A stretch of DNA of 64,000 bases from Symmachiella dynata (GTDB lineage Bacteria > Planctomycetota > Planctomycetia > Planctomycetales > Planctomycetaceae), in NCBI RefSeq assembly GCF_007747995.1, contig NZ_CP036276.1:7430001-7494000 (forward strand). The letters are read 5' to 3'. Shown piece by piece: positions 53,929 through 63,051 of the stretch. Below the pieces are notes generated by a model. The model saw only the letters and a program-made list of their open reading frames with translations, searched no databases and was not told where the DNA came from. Both the position numbers and the translations under genes were made by a program. Numbering within the stretch: position 1 is the first letter of the stretch; each line of letters opens with the position of its first letter.

Positions 53929-56499
53929 TTGAAGAAAATGATCAGAACCAGTTGTGTGCTCGTCTTTCATATGGTCGCTCTGCTAGCTGCGCCTGCGATG
54001 GCCAGCGATGCCGTCCAACTGGCCGCCGACGGCAAGTCGCATTTTCCAGTCGTTGTATCGGAAAGCGCCTCGGATCGTCTCCAGCTAGCGGCAAAGACAC
54101 TTGCTGATTATCTGGGGCGGATCAGCCGTTCGGGCTTTGAAGTGACCACGGGCGATGGCACGCACGGAATTGCCGTCGGCACTGCGCGAAGTTTTCCCTC
54201 GCTCAAGTTGTTGTCCGATTTTGATTCGACTGATATCAACCGCCGCGAAGAGTATCTATTACGATCGCACTCCGATGGAATTTGGTTGATCGGTGCGACG
54301 GAACTCGCCGTGGAACATGCGATATGGGACTTGCTTTATCGCCTGGGACATCGCCAATTCTTTCCCGGGGAGATTTGGGAGGTCGTGCCCACGGTTCCGA
54401 ATCTGAACATCGAAGTGGACACCTTCCAGCGGCCCGATTACCTCTCGCGACGAATCTGGTACGGCTATGGTATGTGGGATTACAACTCTGAGCCATACAA
54501 GCAATGGTGCGCGCGGAATCGTTGTGTTCCAGGGATTCACCTCAACACGGGCCACGCATATGACCGCGTCGTTAAAGACGCACGAAAAGAGTTTGATCGG
54601 CATCCCGAATATTGGCCATTGCTGGATGGCGACCGGAAGCCGGTCAAGAACCCAAAACCTTGTCTCGGAAATCCAGCGGTACGCTCCTTGTTTGTGCAGT
54701 ATGCTCTGCAGCGACTTGAGAAAGACCCGAACCTCGACAGCATCTCGATGGATCCCAGCGATGGTGGCGGTTGGTGCGAATGTGAGAAGTGTACCCAACT
54801 CGGCTCGGTGAGCGATCAGGCGACGACCTTGGCGAACGAAGTCGCGTCCGCTGTGAGCAAACAATTCCCAGGCAAACTCGTAGGAATATACGCCTACAAC
54901 TATCACTCACCCCCGCCGAGCGTGTTGGTCAACTCCAATGTCGTCGTCAGCGTGGCGACTGCATTTATCAAAGGGGGGCAGTCGCTGGACGAGATCATCA
55001 CCGGCTGGTCGGCACAGGGGGCGACTCTCGGAATCCGTGAATACTACAGCGTGAATGTCTGGGACCGCGATCAACCTGGACACGCTCGAGGCAGCAAACT
55101 CGACTATCTTCGCCGCACGATTCCTGATTTTCACGCCAGTGGGGCACGGTTCATGTCGGCCGAATCGAGCGATAACTGGGGTCCGAATGGCCTCGGCTAT
55201 TATCTCGCATCGCGCATGTTGTGGGACGTCGATGAAGCCAAACAAGTCGATGACTTGACCGAAGACTTCCTCACCAACTGCTTTGGCCCCGCAAAAGAAC
55301 CGATGCGCGAGTTCTATCAGCAGCTCGATGGATCAAAGCCGCATTTGGCGTTCGACGATCAACTCGGAAGAATGTTCCGCGCACTCGACTCGGCAAAGCA
55401 ACTACTGGCCAGCGACAAAACTGCCGCTTCCGACGAATCATCAGAACGCATTAAAGCACGATTGAACGACTTGATCCTGTATGCCCGCTATGTCGACCTC
55501 TTTGACCGCTACCAGCATGCCGAGGGCTCAGCACGGCAGGCGGCGTTCGAAGCCATGATTCGCCACACGTACCGCATGCGGCAAACCATGCTCGTCCACG
55601 CCAAAGCGCTGTATCGCGACGTCGTCGCCCGCGATAAGAAGGTCTCGATTCCTGTTGATGCCACGTGGTCGGTGGCTGAATCAAAGAATCCTTGGAAAAC
55701 GAGTACACCTTTCAGTGCAGAGGAACTGAATAGCTTTCTGCGCGAAGGAATTGAACAGCATCAACTGCTAAGTTTGGACTTCGAGCCGATCGCCTACAGC
55801 GAAGAGCTTGTCCCGGGAACGTCCTTGAAGCTGACATCAGCCGCTCCCGGTGTGGCTACGCGCGGCCGCGGCAACCGGACTTTTTACACTTATATTGAGA
55901 AAGCGCCGGCGAAGTTGTCGCTGAAGATTACCGGTGGATTGATCGCCCATTACCGCGATCGCGGAAACGTGCGGATCGAACTCTCGAAAATCGGCGGTGA
56001 AAGCCAAACTGGCGAACGCGAAACACTGGTTGCCAGCGATAACAGCGTGCCGCCCGACGGCAAGGCACGTTGGGTCACTCTCTCCGTCACGACAACCGGC
56101 CTGCACAAGCTCAACATCTCCGATGGCGGCGACATGACCAGCGTGGAATGGCCCGCCGATCTGCCGGTCAGTTACAAGTCAAGCATCGATGAGCCGATCA
56201 AGACCAGTGGCCGTTGGTCGCTCTATTTCTATGTGCCGCGCGGCACCACGGTCGTCGGTCTGTATGGCGGCGGATCACCCGGCACCATTCTCGATCCTAC
56301 CGGCAAGAAGTTTTTTTCGTTCGACGACCACAAGGCCGGCTATTACAGCATCCCAGTCGCCGCCGGCACCGACGGCAAACTGTGGAAGGTGCATCAAGCA
56401 GCCGGTGCCGTCAGACTGCTGACCGTCCCCCCCTATCTGGCCCGTTCAGCCAGCGAATTGCTGCTGCCTCGTGAAGTTGTTCAGCGTGATTCCCAGTAA
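53929..56499 (+). CDS. DUF4838 domain protein with alpha-glucuronidase-like N-terminus
   Basis: An 856-residue exported protein (signal peptide RTSCVLVFHMVALLAAPAMA). The N-terminal region (about 35-135) resembles the GH67-type N-terminal domain (AAKTLADYLGRIS, HAIWDLLYRLGHRQFFPG). It is followed by DUF4838 (about 200-490) with SISMDPSDGGGWCECEKC and FMSAESSDNWGPNGLGYYLA. The C-terminal 250 residues are beta-rich. The architecture suggests a secreted glycoside hydrolase or carbohydrate-binding protein. Translation starts either at TTG 53929 or ATG 53938. R2 copy b lies 131 bp upstream. Confidence 0.8.
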   Translation: MKKMIRTSCVLVFHMVALLAAPAMASDAVQLAADGKSHFPVVVSESASDRLQLAAKTLADYLGRISRSGFEVTTGDGTHGIAVGTARSFPSLKLLSDFDSTDINRREEYLLRSHSDGIWLIGATELAVEHAIWDLLYRLGHRQFFPGEIWEVVPTVPNLNIEVDTFQRPDYLSRRIWYGYGMWDYNSEPYKQWCARNRCVPGIHLNTGHAYDRVVKDARKEFDRHPEYWPLLDGDRKPVKNPKPCLGNPAVRSLFVQYALQRLEKDPNLDSISMDPSDGGGWCECEKCTQLGSVSDQATTLANEVASAVSKQFPGKLVGIYAYNYHSPPPSVLVNSNVVVSVATAFIKGGQSLDEIITGWSAQGATLGIREYYSVNVWDRDQPGHARGSKLDYLRRTIPDFHASGARFMSAESSDNWGPNGLGYYLASRMLWDVDEAKQVDDLTEDFLTNCFGPAKEPMREFYQQLDGSKPHLAFDDQLGRMFRALDSAKQLLASDKTAASDESSERIKARLNDLILYARYVDLFDRYQHAEGSARQAAFEAMIRHTYRMRQTMLVHAKALYRDVVARDKKVSIPVDATWSVAESKNPWKTSTPFSAEELNSFLREGIEQHQLLSLDFEPIAYSEELVPGTSLKLTSAAPGVATRGRGNRTFYTYIEKAPAKLSLKITGGLIAHYRDRGNVRIELSKIGGESQTGERETLVASDNSVPPDGKARWVTLSVTTTGLHKLNISDGGDMTSVEWPADLPVSYKSSIDEPIKTSGRWSLYFYVPRGTTVVGLYGGGSPGTILDPTGKKFFSFDDHKAGYYSIPVAAGTDGKLWKVHQAAGAVRLLTVPPYLARSASELLLPREVVQRDSQ

Positions 56500-56706
56500 T
56501 CTCTGCTGGATGCAGTCGCGGCAGCATGCCGGTGTGGGTGGGGTTCGAGTGAACTTCATGCCGCCGTCTCGAATTAATCCAGACTCACAGGCTGAGTGTG
56601 CGAAGCTTTGAGCGGTTGTTTGACTTGTCGTTCATCGCTTGAGTTCTAGAGTTCCTAAGTAACTCCCGGCGTTGGATCGGGCAAACTATAAACTCTGTTG
56701 GAGAGA

Positions 56707-56925
56707 ATGATCATGGCGAATCAGACAGACACACGGACATGGCCTGAGTTGGCGACTGGTTTATATGACAATTTGACGGGTCGCGATGCGGAAATCAGTT
56801 ATGAGTTCGACAACTTCGAGGTGAACATCCCAAGTTCGACGGCCCCTGACTCAGAACACGCACTCTGGAAAATGAACGGCACCCTCCGTATTTCAACGCG
56901 TCAAGGTGAGTCGCCGGAGGCTTAA
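56707..56925 (+). CDS. Small hypothetical protein, first gene of a pair
   Basis: A 72-residue acidic protein (MIMANQTDTRTWPELATGLY start). No family recognised. The Ser/Thr- and Asp-rich sequence DFDNFEVNIP-like region suggests a beta-rich fold. Alternative starts are TTG 56698 and ATG 56713. The next gene starts 2 bp after its stop, with the ribosome site inside this gene's end, so the two are co-translated. Confidence 0.6.
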   Translation: MIMANQTDTRTWPELATGLYDNLTGRDAEISYEFDNFEVNIPSSTAPDSEHALWKMNGTLRISTRQGESPEA

Positions 56926-56927
56926 TC

Positions 56928-57305
56928 GTGACGGACTTATCGCAATGCCAGCTTCATGGCTTCTTACAATGCGAGCTTGACGGCAGCGGTTTTTCAATGT
57001 CCTTCACGGGACGTTCGATCGTTGTCAATGTTTCCCACATGGCGACCGGGTTGAAGCTCTTGCAACTCGGTTTGCCTCCGGGATCCTATCTAAGATCAAT
57101 TCGCAGGCTCCAGAAGCTGCTAGATTCCACGTGCATGAATTTGGAGTTCCGTCTTCGCGAAAAGCCAATGGGGACAGTCGGACACAATCAGCGGACTGCA
57201 TGGGGGAAATTGTTCGGCCTACCCGCGTTGAGCTTAAGCCTGGTAGCGATTGCCGCTGCATGTGTCCGGGAATCGCGACAGGAAATCCATTCAACTAAAC
57301 CGTAA
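56928..57305 (+). CDS. Small hypothetical protein, second gene of the pair (GTG start)
   Basis: A 125-residue protein starting with GTG, with GGAGG 8 nt upstream inside the preceding gene. It is moderately hydrophobic with a possible membrane helix near the C-terminus (LFGLPALSLSLVAIAAACV). No family recognised. Co-expression with the preceding gene is expected. Confidence 0.55.
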   Translation: MTDLSQCQLHGFLQCELDGSGFSMSFTGRSIVVNVSHMATGLKLLQLGLPPGSYLRSIRRLQKLLDSTCMNLEFRLREKPMGTVGHNQRTAWGKLFGLPALSLSLVAIAAACVRESRQEIHSTKP

Positions 57306-57403
57306 GCATTTCGCTGACTGCACACTGTGCGGTGATTAAACCCTGCATGGTCACACGACACGGATCGCAAAGTTGTCAGCATCTAAGAATAGGGAGAGTA
57401 TTC

Positions 57404-57577
57404 ATGTTTGGATTATTCGCAAACAAGAAAAGCAAACTTGAAGCCAAGTACGCCCAGTTGCTCGAGGAGGCGCATCGCCTATCGCACTCAAGCCGCATTC
57501 AAAGTGATCTCAAGACGGCCGAAGCAGAAGAGGTTTTGAAGGCGATCAAGGAGTTAGAGGAAGGCCAAGCCAAATAA
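57404..57577 (+). CDS. DUF6435-like small protein
   Basis: A 57-residue protein: MFGLFANKKSKLEAKYAQLL, then a charged coiled-coil-like helix with KTAEAEEVLKAIKELEE. This matches the DUF6435/Lacal_2735-type small proteins (MFGLF start followed by a two-helix region). GGGAG lies about 9 nt before the ATG. Cytoplasmic; function unknown. Confidence 0.7.
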   Translation: MFGLFANKKSKLEAKYAQLLEEAHRLSHSSRIQSDLKTAEAEEVLKAIKELEEGQAK

Positions 57578-57633
57578 TTTCGCTCATTTCGCCCCACTTA
57601 AATTCTTGAGTGAGGCGGATATCCCGAGCGACC

Positions 57634-58032
57634 TCATTGCAACCACTTGCCGGCCAGGTAGCCCAGATAGCTGACTGACGTCGCTAAGACCCCACCCCAG
57701 ATCACATCCACAACAGTCACAATCCACGGCCAATTTTTAACTGTCGCTAGATTGGTTAGATCGTAAGTTGCGTACGTGATTACACCGTACAAGCAACCTA
57801 ACGCGAGCACCTTTTTCGTGGAGCCGGCATCTAGGCTGGGGACGATGACGAAAACCAACATCCCAAAAATAAACAAGAGATAGAAGACGATAGCGGCCGG
57901 CCAATTGGGATCGTCCTTGAGCAGGAACCCCAAGTGCTTCTGGTAAAACCCACGCGCAACCAAGACCAACCAGACCATGTCGATCGCGAAAAAGCACAGG
58001 AGCGTGCAGCAGTACAACTTGAGATAATACAT
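57634..58032 (-). CDS. DUF2177 family membrane protein
   Basis: A 132-residue protein with four membrane helices (YLKLYCCTLLCFFAIDMVWL, AAIVFYLLFIFGMLVFVIVP, LALGCLYGVITYATYDLTNL, IVTVVDVIWGGVLATSVSYL). This is the DUF2177 pattern, including Y-G-xx-Y-A-T-Y-D-L-T-N and the W-G-G near the end. DUF2177 genes are frequently found with SOUL, photolyase and other genes of light or singlet-oxygen stress regulons. Start at 58032, where the first helix begins. Confidence 0.85.
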   Translation of the reverse strand: MYYLKLYCCTLLCFFAIDMVWLVLVARGFYQKHLGFLLKDDPNWPAAIVFYLLFIFGMLVFVIVPSLDAGSTKKVLALGCLYGVITYATYDLTNLATVKNWPWIVTVVDVIWGGVLATSVSYLGYLAGKWLQ

Positions 58033-58126
58033 GAGCAATTCTTCCTCAAGTTTCAGCAAAGTTTCGTGGACTTTGAACAGGTTGCATCAGTAGCTCGGCC
58101 AGACATCTTCTTCGAGAACTGCGAAT

Positions 58127-58324
58127 TCAAAGCAGTCTGTCGCGAATCAAATCAAGTGCCATAAAAAGTCTGCTCGCCTTAGAGGCAGTCCGAGCAGCGT
58201 CGGCCCTACGCTCCATTCTCAACCGCCGCCGAGCTTCCTCGAATTGTTCGGGCGTCGGGATGTAGCCAGTCAGTCGTTTAGGGTGTGCTTCATTGCACAT
58301 GTCGATGTTTAACTTCCATCCCAT
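58127..58324 (-). CDS. Small hypothetical basic protein
   Basis: A 65-residue basic, helical protein (MGWKLNIDMCNEAHPKRLTG start), with TPEQFEEARRRLRMERRADA as the main helix. A longer frame starts at 58399. Its family is unknown, and it might not be expressed. It lies upstream of DUF2177 on the same strand (94-bp gap). Confidence 0.4.
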   Translation of the reverse strand: MGWKLNIDMCNEAHPKRLTGYIPTPEQFEEARRRLRMERRADAARTASKASRLFMALDLIRDRLL

Positions 58325-58436
58325 GGCTGCAAACCTTTCTTCGCTTCTTGACGGTTCTCGGGATTGCCAGTCGAGCAGTTCAACCTCATCGCCAGGCAAA
58401 CATGATTTCCCGCAAGCAGGGTAGAGCTAAGTCACG

Positions 58437-59033
58437 TTACTGCAACCGAATCAAAATCTCATTGCGCCGCAATGGTCCCGGAGTCCATGGGGGATCATAT
58501 CCCGCAAGCTCCGGCTCGCCACCTGCGACGAAGCCGCGGTTGTCCATCCACTGTTGCAGATCCTTTGTCGCCTTTGCGATCGTTTCACTATTCATTTGAC
58601 CGGCAAATCGAACGACAGCAAATTTTCCGCCAGCGCGTTTTTCAATCGCGACCCCATCATCAGTGGGTTCTGGCACGCGTTCTCCACTGACGTCCTTCGG
58701 CAGCACGAATCCCATTTGCCCCAGGTTTTCGTCGCTTTGTGGTTCCATGAATACGGGCGTTGTCATTGCGACTTTTTGTTCATTGTCGTTGGCACCGCTA
58801 ATGTACTGAAACAGTCGCATGAAACTACCATCGTCCCCTTTCGGTTCAACTTTCCTATTGGTTGTTGCCAGCATCAAGTCTGGATAGCTGCGTGTTTCGA
58901 ATGAACCGTCGGCTTCAATCACGGTGTATTCCGCTGTCTCATAAGCGCTTCTGGCCGTCAGCCGCCAACCAAAATAGGCGATCGCGACCAAGAACGTGGT
59001 GAGGCAGGCATAGATGATTTTTTTCCAAGACAT
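58437..59033 (-). CDS. SOUL family haem-binding protein
   Basis: A 198-residue protein with an N-terminal membrane anchor (IIYACLTTFLVAIAYFGW) and a SOUL domain: YTVIEADGSFETRSYPDLMLATT, MRLFQYISGANDNEQKVAMTTPV and VVRFAGQMNSETIAKATKDL. SOUL proteins bind haem or tetrapyrroles. The anchor predicts the domain faces outside. ATG 59033 is chosen where the membrane helix begins. A terminator (59105-59144) separates it from the fasciclin gene upstream on the same strand. Confidence 0.9.
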   Translation of the reverse strand: MSWKKIIYACLTTFLVAIAYFGWRLTARSAYETAEYTVIEADGSFETRSYPDLMLATTNRKVEPKGDDGSFMRLFQYISGANDNEQKVAMTTPVFMEPQSDENLGQMGFVLPKDVSGERVPEPTDDGVAIEKRAGGKFAVVRFAGQMNSETIAKATKDLQQWMDNRGFVAGGEPELAGYDPPWTPGPLRRNEILIRLQ

Positions 59034-59104
59034 CGTTTTGACTTTTCTTCTTCTGAACTTTGAACTCGAACCATCTAAGAAAACTGCTGGGCAACATAAC
59101 ACTC

Positions 59105-59144
59105 AAAAAGCCAGCCCCCATTCTCAATCGAGTGGAGGCTGGCT
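59105..59144 (-). terminator. Terminator after the fasciclin gene (minus strand)
   Basis: On the minus strand AGCCAGCC (59144-59137) pairs with GGCTGGCT (59116-59109), followed by TTTTT. It lies 21 bp past the fasciclin stop. Confidence 0.8.
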
Positions 59145-59165
59145 ACGTACGTTCAAGGATTCTGC

Positions 59166-60329
59166 TTATCGAACTTGGCTGTAGACATCATCCAGAGCAC
59201 GACGCATGGTCCAGGCCTGGGTCTGGGAACAGTTCGTCCGTTCTGCCATACTGACCGCAGTCTCCAGCCTGTGTGCGGACGAAGCACACATCCCGTGATT
59301 TTCCATCGCTAGGATTTGCTTAGCTGTCTTCATGTAAACTTGTGCGCATTCGCTCGCATGTCCGGAGTTGTAAAGCGGCGCACCCTGGCCAATGGCCCGC
59401 TCGATCATCTTTCGAGGATGCACGGCCGACTGCTTAGCGGGAGGCAGCAGCACTGAGTCGATCACATGAATCACCCCATTACTGGCATCGATGTCAGTCG
59501 CGATCAGCTTTGCTTCATTCACCATAGCTGCTTGACCATGCATCGCGATTGAAAGCGCGTCGCCTTGAAGCGTGTTCGCTTTGCCGGCGGCAAGCGCGTC
59601 TGCGGAATAGACCCGACCCTTTACCACGTGATACTTTAAGATGGCAGCCAACTTGGCTTTGTTTTCAGGTTTCAACAAACTCTCGACGGTTCCGGCGGGG
59701 AGCTTGGCGAAGGCTTCGTCCGTAGGAGCGAACACGGTCAATGGTCCCGCACTCGAAAGAGCTTCGACAAGTCCAGCAGCCTTGGCCGCCGCGACCAGCG
59801 TACTGAAGTTGCCGGCCTTGACTGCGGTAGTCGGAATGTCGTCCGTCGCTGGCAGAATGACCTGATCGATGACGTGAATGATGCCGTTGCTGCAACGGAT
59901 GTCTGTCTTCACGACGTTTGCATCATCAACCTTTACGTTGCCATCGGCCACAGCGATGTCGACCTGCTGACCGTTCAACGTCTTCGCACCTTTGAGTTCG
60001 ACAACTTTCGCCGCGGGGACAATTCCCTTGGTCACGTGGTAGGTCAAAATGCTGACCAGCTGATCTTTGTTCTCAGGCTTCAGTAGTGTTTCGACCGTTC
60101 CCTTGGGCAACTTCGAGAAGGCCTCATCGGTCGGGGCGAAAACTGTGAACGGCCCCTCAGATTTTAACGCCTCGACCAAATCAGCCGCTTGGAGGGCCGC
60201 AGCAAGCGTCTTGAATGATCCCGCTCCCACCGCTGTATCCACAATATCCTTTTCCTGCCCCACCGCAGGGCTGCAGATAACGGTGACTGCGAACAGAGCC
60301 GACGCCAACATCGTGGTTCTTTTCAACAT
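59166..60329 (-). CDS. Secreted protein with two fasciclin (FAS1) domains and a Cys-rich C-terminal domain
   Basis: A 387-residue exported protein ([18 protein letters not shown] signal). Two FAS1 domains (about 28-160 and 163-300) each carry the H1 motif ([10 protein letters not shown]), the YH motif ([18 protein letters not shown]) and the H2-like [19 protein letters not shown]1 domains mediate adhesion or binding in the extracellular matrix. The C-terminal 85 residues contain three Cys and [13 protein letters not shown]. Its own terminator lies at 59105. Fasciclin genes recur in light-stress gene groups with SOUL and DUF2177. Confidence 0.9.
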   Translation of the reverse strand: MLKRTTMLASALFAVTVICSPAVGQEKDIVDTAVGAGSFKTLAAALQAADLVEALKSEGPFTVFAPTDEAFSKLPKGTVETLLKPENKDQLVSILTYHVTKGIVPAAKVVELKGAKTLNGQQVDIAVADGNVKVDDANVVKTDIRCSNGIIHVIDQVILPATDDIPTTAVKAGNFSTLVAAAKAAGLVEALSSAGPLTVFAPTDEAFAKLPAGTVESLLKPENKAKLAAILKYHVVKGRVYSADALAAGKANTLQGDALSIAMHGQAAMVNEAKLIATDIDASNGVIHVIDSVLLPPAKQSAVHPRKMIERAIGQGAPLYNSGHASECAQVYMKTAKQILAMENHGMCASSAHRLETAVSMAERTNCSQTQAWTMRRALDDVYSQVR

Positions 60330-60529
60330 GCGACTAATCCCCTAACTTCTTTTTGTTTCTGGAGTTAAATACCGTAAACTGAGGGTCGATTGACTGAAAC
60401 CTGTCATGAACACTGGCCAAATTCGTTCAAAACGTTCAGTGAATTGAAGACGTACGCTCCAACATGGCAATCCCCCAAAGGGCCAAATAGTTGAAATCGC
60501 TTTAAGAAGTCGGCGCGTCTACCGCCAAG

Positions 60530-60985
60530 TCAGTCGCGGAGTTGCCGTCGCAGATACCAACGCGTGGCGAATTTTCGATAGGCAAACATCAAATACAGAT
60601 TCGGACGAGCGAACAAAATCCGCGTGACGATTCCCCAAAATCCCGATCGATGCTCGTATTCGATGTGCTCATTGATTGCCGTGACGTCATCTGTCACACG
60701 CGTGAAGGAGTGCGTATGACGCCATTGCGCAGCGGGCCCTTCCTCCTGTACGTCTGTAAAACCGTGCTCCGAAACGTCATAGTGCACAGCCTTCCAGCGC
60801 AGAGGGAGCGGCCCCACCCAGAGCGTAAATTTTGAAACCGATCCTTCCGCCAACGGTTCGATTTTGTGTAGTTGAACAATCGTGGGGGGAGGAGTCAGAC
60901 GCTTAAGCGCCCGGGTATCGGAATGAAATTGCCGCACGGCTATCAGCGGTGCCTGGACCTGGAAATTAAAATCGAACACTGGCAT
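60530..60985 (-). CDS. SRPBCC family ligand-binding protein
   Basis: A 151-residue protein of the polyketide cyclase/START-like fold: FDFNFQVQAPLIAVRQFH, LTPPPTIVQL, PLRWKAVHYDVSEHGFTDVQ and the closing long helix RPNLYLMFAYRKFATRWYLR. The length fits the family. The ligand is unknown. It shares strand with fasciclin (200-bp gap). The gap 60986-61333 shows no other gene. Confidence 0.83.
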   Translation of the reverse strand: MPVFDFNFQVQAPLIAVRQFHSDTRALKRLTPPPTIVQLHKIEPLAEGSVSKFTLWVGPLPLRWKAVHYDVSEHGFTDVQEEGPAAQWRHTHSFTRVTDDVTAINEHIEYEHRSGFWGIVTRILFARPNLYLMFAYRKFATRWYLRRQLRD

Positions 60986-61333
60986 CGAATATCTATCTAC
61001 CCTCGAATTGGTGGGTGTGCGGACTCGCTGAGGCGCAGGGTGTTGTAGTCAGATTCGCATATTCGCAAAACAAAATCGAACCACACAGGCGGACCGCATT
61101 GGCGATTTTGACCTGGGACAGAATTCGATTTTGCCAAATCGGACCATGCATCCAGTCGGTGCGTAGCGTATACCGATGGGAGGCTTGAGTGCGACCATCG
61201 ACTCGAAAACCGTCGCTAGCCGGATTGTTTCCCCCAAGGAAACGGCCGCCTATTCCGTGCCCATTTACGAATGTGGAGTGTCCGCCTGGAAACACTATGC
61301 GGGCAGAGTCCACTTGGGCCGACGTGCTTTCGC
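60986..61333. other. Intergenic region between SRPBCC and PAS-like genes
   Basis: About 350 bp. Nothing recognised; the promoter of the SRPBCC gene is expected at its left end. Confidence 0.35.
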
Positions 61334-61903
61334 TCAGTGACTGGACGAGCGTGCTGCATCAGTACAGCCGGGGCAGACCGAATAGAGAAGACAGGGAGCC
61401 GTTTCATTTTCTAACAAATTGAGCCGGGCAGCCATTATCTCAAGTTCGACCCAATCCGTCTGTTCGACAAGACATTTCTTGCAACAGCTACACATCGTCA
61501 GTTCGTCCGCTGTTCGCTTCGTACTGGGCTCGAGTAGCGTAAATCTTGGTTGCAATTCAACTCGCAGCAGCACACTTCGATAATGCAATGTCCCTTCCGG
61601 TTCGCATGAAATCGTCAGTTGCATTTGACGTTTCAGGTTCGGCGAGTCACACCGAATGGGAATGACCGACGATTGGCCCGTTAAGCGGATTCGCCGATGA
61701 ATCTCTTGGTACAAACTTTGCGTCGTCGCATCCGCAATGAACTCCCAGAGGCTGCGCCCTTGGACAGACTTCTCGGTTAACTCCGCGGCACCGTTCTCCC
61801 GTGCGAACGCTAACCAAGCAGCGTCAACCCACACCAAGTCATCGCAAGCATCGACGCGATAGCAATAAGTCGGAAAGCCTGGATTAATCATCATTGTGTA
61901 CAT
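61334..61903 (-). CDS. PAS-like sensor protein with C-terminal Cys cluster
   Basis: A 189-residue protein. Residues about 10-115 resemble a PAS domain (YRVDACDDLVWVDAAWLAFA, GRSLWEFIADATTQSLY, and beta strands SVIPIRCDSPNLKRQM). The C-terminus has Cys residues CSCCKKC followed after 40 residues by CPGC, a probable zinc or redox-sensitive site. No kinase or output domain is fused, so it may signal through a partner. Start is 61903, 61894 or 61891. Confidence 0.65.
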   Translation of the reverse strand: MYTMMINPGFPTYCYRVDACDDLVWVDAAWLAFARENGAAELTEKSVQGRSLWEFIADATTQSLYQEIHRRIRLTGQSSVIPIRCDSPNLKRQMQLTISCEPEGTLHYRSVLLRVELQPRFTLLEPSTKRTADELTMCSCCKKCLVEQTDWVELEIMAARLNLLENETAPCLLYSVCPGCTDAARSSSH

Positions 61904-62201
61904 GCCTGAATATCAAGCGGTCGTGACACGCTTCTTCAAATTGTACCCTTCGCAATCTCCATGTGCGAGACTTTTATCAAATCGTCTCACAGCACAGCGC
62001 CGCAGCGGCAAATGGCAATCGCCGCCAACCAGTCCCTCAGACCCAAAGTGCATGAATGTGAGGTTTTGTTGTGGTCCGAAGATCGGTCCTGCCTACAAAA
62101 CTAATTGAGTTCCAGACACGCACTTCATGGACTCAGTTGGGCAAGCACGTATGCCTAGCCCCTTTCTAATTCGACACGCACCGGTCTACGAGGAATACAC
62201 A

Positions 62202-62375
62202 ATGTCACGGAAACAACTAGCGAAATGGCTTTACGTAGTCGCCGCTGGAGCTTCCTTTTTACTCTCCGTTTCCCTCTGGTTTAGCGGCAGTAAAGAACAG
62301 GGCGCCTTTGTAGGTTTATGGGTCCCTTCGATCCTCTCGTTTGGCACACTGATGATGGGAGGCCGCCATGAGTGA
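62202..62375 (+). CDS. Small two-helix membrane protein
   Basis: A 57-residue membrane protein: MSRKQLAKWLYVVAAGASFL, a first helix, then LWFSGSKEQGAFVGLWVPSI and a second helix ending MMGGRHE. The central 'WFSGxKEQGxFVGLWVPSI' pattern is conserved in small uncharacterised bacterial proteins in my recollection. Its last codons overlap the next gene (ATGAGTGA), so translation is coupled. Confidence 0.65.
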   Translation: MSRKQLAKWLYVVAAGASFLLSVSLWFSGSKEQGAFVGLWVPSILSFGTLMMGGRHE

Positions 62376-62454
62376 AACAGCATTATTTATCTTGGGCTTC
62401 TTAGTTTTTGGGACCTCAATTGCCGCCACGATGATCTTGACGATCGGCGACTAG
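62368..62454 (+). CDS. 28-residue single-helix membrane micro-protein
   Basis: The reading frame MSETALFILGFLVFGTSIAA to the stop at 62454 encodes 28 residues, almost all one membrane helix, with a charged N-terminus and GD at the C-terminus. A perfect ribosome site GGGAGG lies 5 nt before the ATG. The first four codons overlap the end of the previous gene in a different frame. The strong site and coupling make it a convincing gene despite its size. Probably forms a complex with the 57-residue protein. Confidence 0.6.
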   Translation: MSETALFILGFLVFGTSIAATMILTIGD

Positions 62455-63051
62455 TTGACACCTGCTGAAGTGAAAGCTTGAGGTTGCACGGCATAAGCTC
62501 GATGCCCAACGACCATCTTCGCCTCAAGACGGCCGGCAAGCCAGGACTGACAACTCTCTCACTTTTGCATTTTGTGTGGTTCAGTCGGCCGGCAGACTGC
62601 TGCGTCGCACTGGTGGATCGGTGTCCTAATCCAATCAGCGGCTCGTCGGAAAGTCGTCGGTGATACCGACGCTGAGACCAGCCAGCCGGCGGAAGAGAGT
62701 TGAGCATGGCCGGGGCAAGTCAGCGGAGGTTGGTGCTGCTTGGTAACGCAAAAAGGCCACCGAAACGATGGGGACCGTCTGCAGCCTATTTTACGCGCTT
62801 CTCTAAAATCGCCGCGGGGGGAACTCGGCCCGGCGCACGCCAAGTTTTTGGCTAGGGCGTTGATTGGGAGCGACCATGAGTTTTTGAGGGGACCGACGTC
62901 TCAATTTCTCCGGCTCCATTGCGCGGTTGTGGTGAGTTGTAGCTGACATCGCGAATTCAAAACAAGTGGTGTCGATGTGCAGGATGGAGCATGCTCGAGG
63001 TGCGAACCTACGATAAACTCGGCGACAACATACAATGACCTACGCTTGTCC
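62455..63051. other. Long region before the ECF sigma factor gene
   Basis: About 600 bp without a supported gene. A frame at 62740-62946 (plus) encodes 68 residues with no recognised family. No palindromic operator or terminator recognised. The sigma factor promoter should lie near the right end. Confidence 0.35.
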
